Part shown: one piece after another, positions 8,397-17,015 of the stretch
How positions within the stretch are numbered: the stretch's first letter is position 1
How the letters are laid out: the number at the start of each line of letters is the position of its first letter
Assembly (NCBI GenBank): GCA_001544595.2
Contig: FCOH02000021.1
Coordinates: forward strand, 40,174 to 104,173
Direction of reading: 5' to 3'
Length of the DNA: 64,000 nucleotides
From: Caballeronia peredens
GTDB taxonomy: Bacteria; Pseudomonadota; Gammaproteobacteria; Burkholderiales; Burkholderiaceae
The notes under the pieces: generated by a model
The model's database searches: none
What the model was told of the DNA's origin: nothing
The model's input: the letters and a program-made list of their open reading frames with translations, nothing else
Program-made: the position numbers and the translations under genes

Positions 8397-10805
8397 TCAC
8401 TGCCCCTTGAACAGATTCATGATGTCCTGCTTCTCCTGCTCGCCGACTTCCGGCGCCGGCGCCGTCACGCCGGATACGCCTTCCTGCGGCGGCGCCTGAC
8501 TCACGCCGATGGTCGCGATGAAGCCGTGTCCCGGCGTCATGTCGTCGAAGTAGAGCTCGCCGCCGAGCGACGTGATATCCGGTGGCGTCAGCGGCTTGTA
8601 CTCCGGCACGCCCTTCAGCGCGCGCCCCATGTAGTCCATCCATACCGGCAGCGCGAGACCGCCGCCGGTTTCCTTGTCGCCCAGGCTGCGCGGATTGTCG
8701 TAGCCGATCCACGCGATCGCGACGAGCGAGCGCTGGTAGCCCGCGAACCACGCATCGCGCGAATCGTTCGTCGTGCCGGTCTTGCCGGCGAGATCGGTGC
8801 GCTTGAGCTGATTCGTCTTCGCGCCCGTGCCGCGTTGCGCGACGCTCTGCAGCAGGCTGTTCATCACGAACGCGTTACGCGGCGTGATCGCGAGCGGCGC
8901 GCTCTGTTGCGCGACGAGCGGCTGCGGATGCGAGACGACGCGCCCGTATGGATCGGTGATATCGGCGATCACGTACGGATTCACGCGATACCCGCCGTTC
9001 GCGAACACGGCGTAGCCCGCCGCCATTTGCAGCGGCGTGACGAGACCCGCGCCGAGCGCCATCGGCAGATAGGCCGGATGACGGTCCGCGTCGAAGCCGA
9101 AGCGCGTGATGTAGTTCTGCGCGTACTTCGTGCCGATATGGCTCAGGATGCGGATCGACACCATGTTCTTCGAGCGCTGCAGCGCGGAGCGCATCGTCAT
9201 CGGGCCGTCGAAGCCGCCGCCGTAGTTCTTCGGCTCCCACGCCTGCCCGCCGGTCTCGGCCGCGCTGAAGAAGAGCGGGCCGTCGTTGATGATCGTCGCG
9301 GGTGAAAGTCCTTTCTCGAGCGACGCCGAATAGATGAACGGCTTGAAGCTCGACCCCGGCTGACGCCATGCCTGCGTCACGTGATTGAACTTGTTCTTGT
9401 TGAAGTCGAAGCCGCCGACGAGCGCGCGAATCGCGCCGTCCTGCGGCACCATCGACACGAGCGCGCCTTCGACTTGCGGCAATTGCGTGACGGTCCATTC
9501 GCCGTCGTCGTCCTTCATGAGACGCACGATCGCGCCCGGACGGATGCGCGCGTTCGGCTGCGCGCGCGAACTCAGCGCGAACTGCACGAAGCGCAGATTG
9601 TTGCCGCTGATCGTCGCCGTGTTGCCGTCGATGAAGCTCGCCTTCACTTCCTTAGGGCTCGCCGACGTCACGACCGCCGCGACGATCTCGCCGTTGTCCG
9701 GATGTTCGGCGAGCGCATCGTCGATGGCCTGTTCGCGGTCGTCCGGATTCGCCGGCAACTCGATGTAGCCTTCCGGTCCGCGATATCCGTGGCGATGCTC
9801 GTAATCCATCAGGCCACGGCGCACCGCGCGATAGGCGGCGTCCTGATCGGCGGAATCGATTGTCGTCACGACGTTCAGGCCGCGCGTGTACGCTTCCTCG
9901 CGGTATTGCGCGTACATCATCTGCCGCACCATTTCCGCGACGTACTCGGCATGCACGCTGAACTCGCGGCCCGCGCCCTTCACGACGAGCGGCTGCTGCA
10001 CCGCGCGCTCGTAGTCGTCGCGCGTGATGAAGTTCAGGTCGAGCATGCGCTGCAGAATGTAGTCCTGCCGCACCTTCGCGCGCTTCGGATTGACGACCGG
10101 GTTATACGCCGACGGCGCCTTCGGCAGCCCGGCGAGCATCGCGGCCTCGGCGAGCGTGATGTCCTTCAGATCCTTGCCGAAGTAGACGCGTGCCGCGCTC
10201 GCGAAACCGTACGCGCGCTGCCCGAGATAGATCTGATTCATGTAGACCTCGAGAATCTGATCTTTGGTCAGCGCGCGCTCGATCTTGTAGGCGAGCAGCA
10301 TTTCGTAGATCTTGCGCGTGTAGGTCTTTTCGCTCGACAGGAAGAAGTTGCGCGCGACCTGCATCGTGATCGTGCTCGCGCCCTGCGACGCATGACCGTT
10401 GGTCAGCGCGACCGAGCCCGCGCGCAGAATGCCGGTGAGATCGACGCCGCCGTGATCGTAAAAACGCGCGTCCTCGATGGCGAGCACGGCTTTTTTCAGA
10501 TGATCGGGCACGTCCTGAATGCGCACGACGCTGCGGCGTTCCTCGCCGAATTCGCCAATCAACAGATGATCCGCCGTGTAGATGCGCAGCGGCACCTTCG
10601 GACGATAGTCCGTGAGCGCTTCGAGCGAAGGCAGATTCGGCATCGCGACGACGAGCGCATAGCCGAGCACCAGACCCGCGCAGACGATCAACGCAAAAAT
10701 ACTGACGCACAGGCCGAGCAGAAGCCGCGCCCACCATGGGCGCTTGGCTTTCTTTTGCCTCTCGGGCGGCGTGGACGGCGGGTTGGTCGGGGAAGAAGAT
10801 TGCAT
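8397..10805 (-). CDS. mrcA: Penicillin-binding protein 1A (bifunctional transglycosylase/transpeptidase)
   Basis: PBP1A polymerises and cross-links peptidoglycan. The 802-residue protein has a cytoplasmic Pro/Lys-rich tail, a membrane anchor at about residues 27-55, a glycosyltransferase domain with the catalytic glutamate Glu111 in EDARFYDHGG and the motif STITMQVARN, then an OB-like insert and a transpeptidase domain with SSFK (catalytic serine), SKN and KTGTT motifs. A GTG at 10826 would add seven residues; I prefer the ATG at 10805 because a GGTGG sequence sits just upstream. It is transcribed away from the pilM operon across about 250 nt that must hold both promoters. This divergent arrangement of mrcA and the pil/hof genes is common in gammaproteobacteria and betaproteobacteria. 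Confidence 0.95.
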   Translation of the reverse strand: MQSSSPTNPPSTPPERQKKAKRPWWARLLLGLCVSIFALIVCAGLVLGYALVVAMPNLPSLEALTDYRPKVPLRIYTADHLLIGEFGEERRSVVRIQDVPDHLKKAVLAIEDARFYDHGGVDLTGILRAGSVALTNGHASQGASTITMQVARNFFLSSEKTYTRKIYEMLLAYKIERALTKDQILEVYMNQIYLGQRAYGFASAARVYFGKDLKDITLAEAAMLAGLPKAPSAYNPVVNPKRAKVRQDYILQRMLDLNFITRDDYERAVQQPLVVKGAGREFSVHAEYVAEMVRQMMYAQYREEAYTRGLNVVTTIDSADQDAAYRAVRRGLMDYEHRHGYRGPEGYIELPANPDDREQAIDDALAEHPDNGEIVAAVVTSASPKEVKASFIDGNTATISGNNLRFVQFALSSRAQPNARIRPGAIVRLMKDDDGEWTVTQLPQVEGALVSMVPQDGAIRALVGGFDFNKNKFNHVTQAWRQPGSSFKPFIYSASLEKGLSPATIINDGPLFFSAAETGGQAWEPKNYGGGFDGPMTMRSALQRSKNMVSIRILSHIGTKYAQNYITRFGFDADRHPAYLPMALGAGLVTPLQMAAGYAVFANGGYRVNPYVIADITDPYGRVVSHPQPLVAQQSAPLAITPRNAFVMNSLLQSVAQRGTGAKTNQLKRTDLAGKTGTTNDSRDAWFAGYQRSLVAIAWIGYDNPRSLGDKETGGGLALPVWMDYMGRALKGVPEYKPLTPPDITSLGGELYFDDMTPGHGFIATIGVSQAPPQEGVSGVTAPAPEVGEQEKQDIMNLFKGQ

Positions 10806-11013
10806 AGCACCACCAAAAACAATCACGCGATTATAGCCGCCTGGGTTTCGGACTTTTCTGAACGCTTACAACGCATGCGGCGGTCGCGCGGGCTCGCTGG
10901 TCTCTTCAAGATACCCGCGATCGTGCGCGGAAGCATCTTCTTATGGTGCGCGTTGGCCATTCGGACGAATGTTCCCGGCCGACCCTGCTCGCGACAATTC
11001 CTCCACCTCGAGC

Positions 11014-11030
11014 GACCGAACGGTTCGGTC
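11014..11030. promoter_or_regulatory. 17-bp perfect palindrome, candidate operator upstream of pilM
   Basis: GACCGAAC-G-GTTCGGTC is an odd perfect palindrome ending 25 nt before the pilM start. Its size and form resemble operators of TetR-type repressors, but no regulator is encoded nearby. A second palindrome, CATTCG-GA-CGAATG, lies at 10958-10971. Both fall in the intergenic region shared with mrcA. Confidence 0.4.
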
Positions 11031-11055
11031 CGCGGGTGAATGGAAGGAGTGGGTC

Positions 11056-12057
11056 ATGAGCAAGGAAAACGCGCTGCGCGGCGCGATGCTGACGGTCACG
11101 CGGCGCTACGCGGCGGGCGTCGACGTGGGCGAGGACGCGGTGCGGCTGGCGGTCGTGAGCAGGCGGCTGCACGCGAACGCGACGGTATGCGTCGAGCATC
11201 TGGAGTCGGTGGCGCTGCCGTCGGGCGCGGTGATCGACGGTGAGTTCGTCGATCGGCCGGTCATCGTGTCGGCGCTGCGTGAGGCGTTCGGACGCCTGCC
11301 GCCGAGCGGCGCGTGGCGCTCGCTGCGTTGCGCGATGGCGTTGCCTGCCACGGCCACGGTCACGACGCAGGTTTCGCTCGCTCGTCTGATGGAAGCGCGC
11401 GAGCCGCTGCCGCCCTCCGGCGACCACGATCCGCGCGGCGTGCTCGAACCGGCCGTGCTCGCGGAGGCCGAACGCGCGACCGGCATCGAACGCGCGGCGC
11501 TGGCCGTCGACTGGTCCGTGCAGACGAGCGAGGACGGGCAGGCGCGCGTGGCGATCGCGGCCACGGCGCGGCGGCATGTCGAGGCGCGCGTCGAGACGGC
11601 GGCGGAGGCGGGCATCGCGCTTTCCGCCATCGATGGCGAGCCGGCTGCGGCGCTGCGCGCGATGCGTCATTGCGGCTCCGTCGAACTGGATGACGACGCG
11701 CGCTACATCGTGTGCTGGCTGGAAGGCACGGGTCTGCACGGCTGGCTGGTCGGCGCGCGCGGCGTCGAGGGCGAACTGCGCTATCCCGCGCCGGAATATC
11801 GAAGCATCCCGGACGCGCTGCACGATCTCGTCGGCCGGCACGCGGGGCCCGATTGCATCTACGCAGGCGGCCGGCTCGAATTGCTGACGCATGCTGGCGT
11901 ACCGCTGCCCGTGCTGGGCAAGACGTTCGGCTGCCCGGCGTTGCCCTTCGAAGCGGCGCCGTATTGCAACGGCGCCGCCGAGATCGCGGCCGCGCACAGG
12001 CATTCGCCGCGCTTCGCCGCTGCTTTCGGGCTTGCCTTGCGCGAGGTGATGCAATGA
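11056..12057 (+). CDS. pilM: PilM/HofM-like type IV pilus or DNA-uptake assembly protein
   Basis: PilM is an actin-fold cytoplasmic protein that docks onto the N terminus of PilN beneath the inner membrane. This 333-residue protein starts with GVDVGEDAVRLAVV, matching the phosphate-1 strand of the actin-like fold, and its size is close to the 350-residue family norm. Overall similarity to canonical PilM looks modest, as in the HofM/ComM branch. The start at 11056 is set by a strong GGAAGGAG ribosome site at 11042-11049. Its stop overlaps the next start in an ATGA. The cluster order matches pilMNOPQ/hofMNOPQ next to aroK-aroB. Whether this set builds a pilus, or serves only DNA uptake, cannot be told here: no pilin or motor ATPase is in the window. 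Confidence 0.75.
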   Translation: MSKENALRGAMLTVTRRYAAGVDVGEDAVRLAVVSRRLHANATVCVEHLESVALPSGAVIDGEFVDRPVIVSALREAFGRLPPSGAWRSLRCAMALPATATVTTQVSLARLMEAREPLPPSGDHDPRGVLEPAVLAEAERATGIERAALAVDWSVQTSEDGQARVAIAATARRHVEARVETAAEAGIALSAIDGEPAAALRAMRHCGSVELDDDARYIVCWLEGTGLHGWLVGARGVEGELRYPAPEYRSIPDALHDLVGRHAGPDCIYAGGRLELLTHAGVPLPVLGKTFGCPALPFEAAPYCNGAAEIAAAHRHSPRFAAAFGLALREVMQ

Positions 12058-12737
12058 CCGCCGTCATGCTCGAAGGATTCAATCTGCTTCCGTATCGGGC
12101 GCGCCGGCGTCGCGAGGCGCGGCGCCGGCGGCTCGTCACGCTCGCCGCCGCAAGCCTTGCGGGGTGCGCGGCAGTGGGCGCCGTCGCGGGCTGGGACGTG
12201 GTCGAACACATTCGTCTCGATGAGCGGCGCATGGCCCTCGAGGCGTCGTTGCGCGCGTCGAATGCGCAAGTCGATGAACACGCGCGGCTCGTGCGCGCCG
12301 AAGCCGACCGGCGGCGCGCGCGGGAGGCCGCGCAACCGCTGGCCGCGCCGCGCGAGCGTTTTCTTGCGCTGCTCGAAGCGCTCGCCGAGGCGCCGCTGCA
12401 ACCGGGCGTCACGCTGCAACGCGTCTCGCAGCGAGCCGACGAGGTCGAACTGGCAGCACGTGCGCCCGATTCGCAGGCGGCGGCGCTGTGGCTCAAGCGG
12501 CTGGAGCGCGTGCGCGGCGTGGAGGCCGTGGAAGTGATCGAGATGAAGCGGCGCGCGGAGCTCGCTGCGCGCGGCCAGCGTGCGGCGCCCGTGCGTCTGG
12601 AAAATGCATCCGGGTACTACGAATTCGTGGCGCTCGTGCGCTACTCGGCGGATCGTCCGCGCGATGCTGCCGCGTCGCATCCGCCGCGGCCCGTGCTCGC
12701 GACGAATCGCCGGGTGACGCAGGGGGCGCAGCCATGA
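12054..12737 (+). CDS. pilN: PilN-like fimbrial assembly protein
   Basis: This 227-residue protein has the plan of PilN: the short cytoplasmic motif EGFNLLPYRARRRR, which in PilN binds PilM, then one membrane segment at about residues 28-46, a coiled-coil-like region rich in Arg, Ala and Glu, and a periplasmic ferredoxin-like domain ending with TLQRVSQRADEVEL and KRLERVRGVEAVEV. The NLLP motif is the best single clue. It overlaps pilM by ATGA and is followed by the pilO-like gene, whose start overlaps this stop. It should pair with the PilO-like protein in an inner-membrane heterodimer. Confidence 0.8.
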   Translation: MTAVMLEGFNLLPYRARRRREARRRRLVTLAAASLAGCAAVGAVAGWDVVEHIRLDERRMALEASLRASNAQVDEHARLVRAEADRRRAREAAQPLAAPRERFLALLEALAEAPLQPGVTLQRVSQRADEVELAARAPDSQAAALWLKRLERVRGVEAVEVIEMKRRAELAARGQRAAPVRLENASGYYEFVALVRYSADRPRDAAASHPPRPVLATNRRVTQGAQP

Positions 12738-13642
12738 ACACCCTCGCGATGAACTTACCTGCTGCCCGAAAGCGATCGCGCAATCGGCCTTCCATATGGC
12801 AACCCCTCGACGAATGGTCGCGGCGACGTACCGCGTTCGTCGCGCTCGCTTTGGCGACCGTCGTCGCGGTGCTCGGCGTGCGCGCCTGGCGGACGTCCGA
12901 CGCGAGCCAGCTCGACGCGAGCCGCACGGCATGGACGGCTGCGCAGGCCAAAGCGCGGGACGCCGGACGCATCGCGGCCGAATTGCCGGAGCTGAGGGCG
13001 CGGGTCGCGTCGCGCGGTCTGAACCCGGAGCACTGGAGCGCGGCCGACGCACTGCGCGGCATCGCAGATCTCGCGGCGCAAAGCGGGCTGCGCGAGCCGG
13101 CGATCGAGCCCGTGTCGGGAAAAACCGGACAAGCCATAAAAGCGGGACAAACGGGATCGGGCGCCGAGCCGAAAACGCCTCCGCCGATGCCGGAGCGCGT
13201 CCTCAAGCTGCGCGCCGAGGGCAGTTTTGCCGAGATTCGCCGCTTTCTGGAAGCGCTCGGCGGGTTGCCGCGGCTCGTCGTGCCCGAAGGCGTGCAGATG
13301 CGGCGGCAGGCGGGCGCGCTCGTCATCGAAACGTCGCTGCGCGTGTTCGACACGCTGCCGGCCATTCCGCTCGCGTCGGCGCTGCCGCGCGCGAACGCGT
13401 TCATCGTCGATCCGTTCGGCAGCGACGACGGCGCGCCGGTCGGCGACATGCTGCTCGTGGGTACATTCATCGCACCGCGTCGCGCGATGGCGCTGCTGCA
13501 AAGCGGCGCCGATGTCGACGGCTTCGCGCCGGGACAGAAGATCGGTCAGGAGCGGCTTTCACGCGTCGTGCCGCGCACGGTGGAACTCGCTCGCGACGAC
13601 GGCTCCTCGCGCAAGCTGACCATCGTGGAGGATCGCCGGTGA
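12734..13642 (+). CDS. PilO-PilP-like fused assembly protein
   Basis: This 302-residue protein appears to join two proteins that are separate in canonical type IV pilus systems. Residues 1-52 hold a basic cytoplasmic segment and one membrane helix; 55-207 look like PilO, with a helical stretch and a ferredoxin-like part (RVLKLRAEGSFAEIRRFLEAL). Residues 221-298 look like the beta domain of PilP: NAFIVDPFG, then LLVGTFIAPRRAMALL and a glycine-containing turn before RTVEL. No separate PilP lipoprotein gene is present; the next gene, pilQ, begins in a GTGA overlap at this stop. PilP normally links the inner membrane PilNO dimer to the PilQ secretin, so a fusion would tether the secretin directly. 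Domain calls are by motif and order; a profile search would settle them. Confidence 0.7.
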   Translation: MNTLAMNLPAARKRSRNRPSIWQPLDEWSRRRTAFVALALATVVAVLGVRAWRTSDASQLDASRTAWTAAQAKARDAGRIAAELPELRARVASRGLNPEHWSAADALRGIADLAAQSGLREPAIEPVSGKTGQAIKAGQTGSGAEPKTPPPMPERVLKLRAEGSFAEIRRFLEALGGLPRLVVPEGVQMRRQAGALVIETSLRVFDTLPAIPLASALPRANAFIVDPFGSDDGAPVGDMLLVGTFIAPRRAMALLQSGADVDGFAPGQKIGQERLSRVVPRTVELARDDGSSRKLTIVEDRR

Positions 13643-15231
13643 GCCCCATCGCACAGATTTCACGCTCGGCGGCGAGGCCGCTCGCGGCCGCGCTTGCGGC
13701 GCTATTGTTCGCGCAGGCGCCGCTTGCCGCCGAAAGCACGGAGAGCGCAGAGAGTGCGGATGCGAGCGTCGCGCTGCCGCCGCTTCCTGCCTCGTTCGAT
13801 ACGCTGTCAGCGGATCAGACCGCAATCGACACGGGTTCGCCGCCCGCCATCGACTCGCCGGCGGCGAAGCCCGTCGCCGAACCGGCCGCGAAGCCCGTCG
13901 CCGAAGTGGCCGCGAAGCCCGTCGCCGAAGCGGCGGAAGCGCTGGAAGGGCCGCCGGTCCCATTGCGTCCGATCGAACGTCTGAGCGGCGCAGACCCGTC
14001 GTCCGGCACGCCGCAGAACGACGGCGCAGGCAAACCGATCACGCTCGACCTCAAGAACGCCGACTTGCGCGCCGCGCTGCACACGTTCGCGCAGTTCGCG
14101 GGACTCAACATCGTCGCGAGCGAGAAAGTGCGCGGGCAGGTTTCGATGAACCTCGTCGCGGTCCCGTGGCGGCGCGCGTTCGACACCCTGCTCGAAGTGA
14201 ACGGCCTCGCCATGGAGCGCCACGGCAACGTCATCTGGGTCGCGCCGCTCGCGGAACTCGCCGCACGCGAGAAACTGCGCTTCGAGGCGCACGCGCGCGC
14301 CGCCGACCTCGAACCGCTCGCGAGCCGCACGTTCGTGCTGCGTTATGCGCGAGCCGAGGACGTGCGCAAGATGCTGACCGGCTCGGGCAATCAGCGCGTG
14401 CTTTCCAAACGCGGCTCCGCCATTGCCGATCCGCGCACGAACCTGCTCTTCGTCACCGACCTCGACGCGCGCGTGCAGCAGATCGCCGATCTCCTCGCGC
14501 TGATCGACAAGGCGGCGCCGCAAGTCATGATCGAGGCGAAGATCGTCGAAGGCGAAGCGGGGTTGTCGCGCGATCTCGGCGTGAAGCTGGGCGTCGCGGC
14601 GCAGGCCGATCCGGCGACCGGTTTCGCGGGCGGAAAGGACGGTGTGGTATACGATTTGTCGGCGGGCCCGATCAACGGCTTCGACGCCGCGACCGCCGGA
14701 CTCACGCTGTTTGTCGCGCACGCGACGCGGCTGCTCAATGTCGAGCTGAGCGCGCTGGAGGCGCAAGGTCGCGGACAGATCGTCTCGCGGCCGCGCGTCG
14801 TGACGGCGGACCGGGTGAAGTCCGTCGTCGAGCAGGGCATGGAAGTGCCGTATCAGGCGAAGGTCGGCAATGGCATGTCGGGCGTGCAGTTCCGCCGCGC
14901 AACGCTCAAACTGGAGGTCGAGCCGCAAATCACGCCGCACGGGCACGTCATTCTCGATCTCGACATCACGAAGGACAGCCTGGGCGAGCAAACGGCGAAC
15001 GGGCCGGCCATTCATACGAAGCACGTCCAGACGCGCGTGGAAGTGGAAAATGGCGGCACGGTGGCGATCGGCGGCATCTATTCCGACGACGAGCGCGACG
15101 ACACGACCGGCGTGCCCGGACTGTCGAAGCTGCCGGTGATCGGCTGGCTCTTTCGTCACGACGCGCGGCGGCAGTCGAAGAGCGAGCTGGTGGTCCTGAT
15201 CACGCCGCACGTGATCGCGCCGGGCGGCTGA
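13639..15231 (+). CDS. pilQ: PilQ/HofQ-type outer membrane secretin
   Basis: The 530-residue protein belongs to the secretins, which form the outer membrane ring for type IV pili or DNA uptake. It has a signal peptide (about 1-33), a low-complexity linker with three AAKPVAE repeats, an STN-like domain (ITLDLKNADLRAALHTFAQFAGLNIVASEKVRGQVSMNL), a secretin N1 domain, and the C-terminal secretin domain with QIVSRPRVVTADRVKS, VPYQA, VEVENGGTVAIGGIY and VPGLSKLPVIGWLFR. It is shorter than the 700-residue PilQ of piliated bacteria and lacks obvious AMIN domains, so it is nearer to HofQ. The start is a GTG overlapping the previous stop. aroK follows after about 100 nt. Confidence 0.88.
   Translation: MSPIAQISRSAARPLAAALAALLFAQAPLAAESTESAESADASVALPPLPASFDTLSADQTAIDTGSPPAIDSPAAKPVAEPAAKPVAEVAAKPVAEAAEALEGPPVPLRPIERLSGADPSSGTPQNDGAGKPITLDLKNADLRAALHTFAQFAGLNIVASEKVRGQVSMNLVAVPWRRAFDTLLEVNGLAMERHGNVIWVAPLAELAAREKLRFEAHARAADLEPLASRTFVLRYARAEDVRKMLTGSGNQRVLSKRGSAIADPRTNLLFVTDLDARVQQIADLLALIDKAAPQVMIEAKIVEGEAGLSRDLGVKLGVAAQADPATGFAGGKDGVVYDLSAGPINGFDAATAGLTLFVAHATRLLNVELSALEAQGRGQIVSRPRVVTADRVKSVVEQGMEVPYQAKVGNGMSGVQFRRATLKLEVEPQITPHGHVILDLDITKDSLGEQTANGPAIHTKHVQTRVEVENGGTVAIGGIYSDDERDDTTGVPGLSKLPVIGWLFRHDARRQSKSELVVLITPHVIAPGG
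13861..13932 (+). repeat. Three tandem 24-bp repeats in pilQ
   Basis: Three near-identical in-frame 24-bp units encode AAKPVAEP, AAKPVAEV and AAKPVAEA (residues 75-98 of the secretin), forming a flexible Pro/Ala linker between the signal peptide and first structured domain. Copy number could vary between strains. Confidence 0.85.
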
Positions 15232-15334
15232 GGCCGGCGGCGCCCGTGGCGGCGGGCGGCGCGACTCGACAAAGCACGCGGTTTGCCCTTAAGCTGCCGC
15301 ACGAACAAATTCGATCGACTGGAAGGAAACCGAG

Positions 15335-15886
15335 TTGCAGGAAGGGCACGCGAACGCGAACATTTTTTTCGTCGGACTCATGGGGGCGGGTAAAACCACC
15401 GTGGGCCGTGCGGTTGCGCGCCGTCTGCAGCGCTCGTTCATCGATTCGGATCTGGAGATCGAGGCGCGCACGGGCGCCCGCATCCCGGTGATCTGGGAAC
15501 TCGAAGGCGAAACGGGTTTTCGCCAGCGCGAGGCGAACGTCATCGACGAGCTGTCGCAGCGCAGCGGCATCGTGCTCGCGACGGGCGGCGGTGCGGTGCT
15601 GCGGCCCGACAATCGCGAACATCTGAAGAATCGCGGCATCGTCATCTATCTGCGCGCCAATCCGCACGATCTCTGGCAGCGCACGCGGCGCGACAAGAAC
15701 CGGCCGCTCTTGCAAACCGAAGATCCGCGCGGCAAGCTCGAAGCGCTCTTTCAGACGCGCGACCCGCTGTATCACGAATGCGCGGATTTCGTCGTGGAAA
15801 CGGGGCGGCCGACCGTGAACGCGCTCGTCAATATGGTCCTGATGCAACTGGAGGTAGCCGGCGTGGTCAAGTCGGCTGAGTCATAA
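15335..15886 (+). CDS. aroK: Shikimate kinase
   Basis: AroK phosphorylates shikimate at the 3-hydroxyl on the way to chorismate. The 183-residue protein has a Walker A loop GLMGAGKTT (residues 14-22), the shikimate-binding region with DSDLEIE and FRQREANV, the GGGAV motif, and the lid RPLL. The start is a TTG; it is set by a GGAAGGA ribosome site at 15321-15327 with ideal spacing, and no ATG upstream fits. Its stop shares one base with the ATG of aroB. Linkage of pilQ, aroK and aroB is widespread in beta- and gammaproteobacteria. Confidence 0.96.
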   Translation: MQEGHANANIFFVGLMGAGKTTVGRAVARRLQRSFIDSDLEIEARTGARIPVIWELEGETGFRQREANVIDELSQRSGIVLATGGGAVLRPDNREHLKNRGIVIYLRANPHDLWQRTRRDKNRPLLQTEDPRGKLEALFQTRDPLYHECADFVVETGRPTVNALVNMVLMQLEVAGVVKSAES

Positions 15887-16971
15887 TGTCCGCCATGATT
15901 ACCGTCAACGTCGAACTGGGCGAACGCGCCTATCCCATTCATATCGGTGCGGGCCTGATCGGCCGCACGGAGCTGTTCGCGCCGCATATCAAGGGCGCGT
16001 CGGTGGCGATCGTCACCAATTCGACCATCGATCCCCTGTACGGCAACCAGTTGCGCGCCGCGCTCGAACCGCTCGGCAAAAAGGTGACGACCGTTGTTTT
16101 GCCCGACGGCGAGGCGCACAAGAACTGGGAAACGCTCAACCAGATCTTCGACGCGCTCCTCACCGAACGCGCCGATCGCAAGACCACGCTGATCGCGCTC
16201 GGCGGCGGCGTCGTCGGCGACATGACTGGTTTCGCCGCGGCGAGCTACATGCGCGGCGTGCCGTTCATCCAGGTGCCGACCACGCTGCTCTCGCAGGTGG
16301 ATTCGTCGGTGGGCGGCAAGACGGGCATCAATCATCCGCTCGGCAAGAACATGATCGGCGCGTTCTATCAGCCGCAGGCCGTGATCGCGGACATCGCGGC
16401 GCTGCATTCGCTGCCGGAGCGCGAACTGGCTGCGGGCATGGCGGAAGTCATCAAGACCGCTGCCATCAAGGACGCCGAATTTTTCGAGTGGATCGAAGCG
16501 AACGTCGACGCGCTCAACCGCCGGGACGAGGCCGCGCTTGCGCACGCCGTGAAGCGTTCGTGCGAGATCAAGGCGGCGGTGGTCGCGTCGGACGAGCGCG
16601 AGGGCGGGCAGCGCGCGATCCTCAATTTCGGCCACACCTTCGGCCATGCAATCGAAGCCGGACTCGGCTATGGCGAATGGCTGCACGGCGAGGCAGTCGG
16701 TTGCGGCATGGCGATGGCAGCGGACCTTTCCGTGCGCCTCGGCAAGCTCGACGAAGCCGCGCGCCAGCGCCTCGTGCGCGTGATCGAGGCGGCGAAGCTG
16801 CCGGTCACGGCGCCGAAGCTGGGTGACGACCGCTACGTCGATCTCATGAAGATCGACAAGAAGGCCGAAGCCGGCGAGATCAAATTCATCCTGCTGACCC
16901 GCTTCGGCGCGACCGAGATTGCAGGCGCGCCCGATCAGGCCGTGCGCGCAACGCTCGCAGCCAGCGTCTGA
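15886..16971 (+). CDS. aroB: 3-dehydroquinate synthase
   Basis: AroB converts the seven-carbon sugar DAHP to 3-dehydroquinate using NAD+ and a metal ion. The 361-residue protein shows the nucleotide-binding glycine motif GGGVVGDMTGFAAA, the catalytic region DSSVGGKTGIN, and metal-ligand histidines in NFGHTFGHAIE and LHGEAV. A second ATG at 15895 (MITVNVEL) gives the start usual in relatives and may be the true one, shortening it by three residues. Translation is probably coupled to aroK. Confidence 0.96.
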   Translation: MSAMITVNVELGERAYPIHIGAGLIGRTELFAPHIKGASVAIVTNSTIDPLYGNQLRAALEPLGKKVTTVVLPDGEAHKNWETLNQIFDALLTERADRKTTLIALGGGVVGDMTGFAAASYMRGVPFIQVPTTLLSQVDSSVGGKTGINHPLGKNMIGAFYQPQAVIADIAALHSLPERELAAGMAEVIKTAAIKDAEFFEWIEANVDALNRRDEAALAHAVKRSCEIKAAVVASDEREGGQRAILNFGHTFGHAIEAGLGYGEWLHGEAVGCGMAMAADLSVRLGKLDEAARQRLVRVIEAAKLPVTAPKLGDDRYVDLMKIDKKAEAGEIKFILLTRFGATEIAGAPDQAVRATLAASV

Positions 16972-17015
16972 TCCACGCGAACGGCGGCGAAAACCACGAC
17001 GATGCGGAGCAGCCG

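Noticed and set aside
12796..13638. A long upstream extension of the pilQ frame
   Set aside because: It overlaps the PilOP coding region in another frame and is Arg/Ala-rich. The secretin signal peptide begins at the GTG at 13639.
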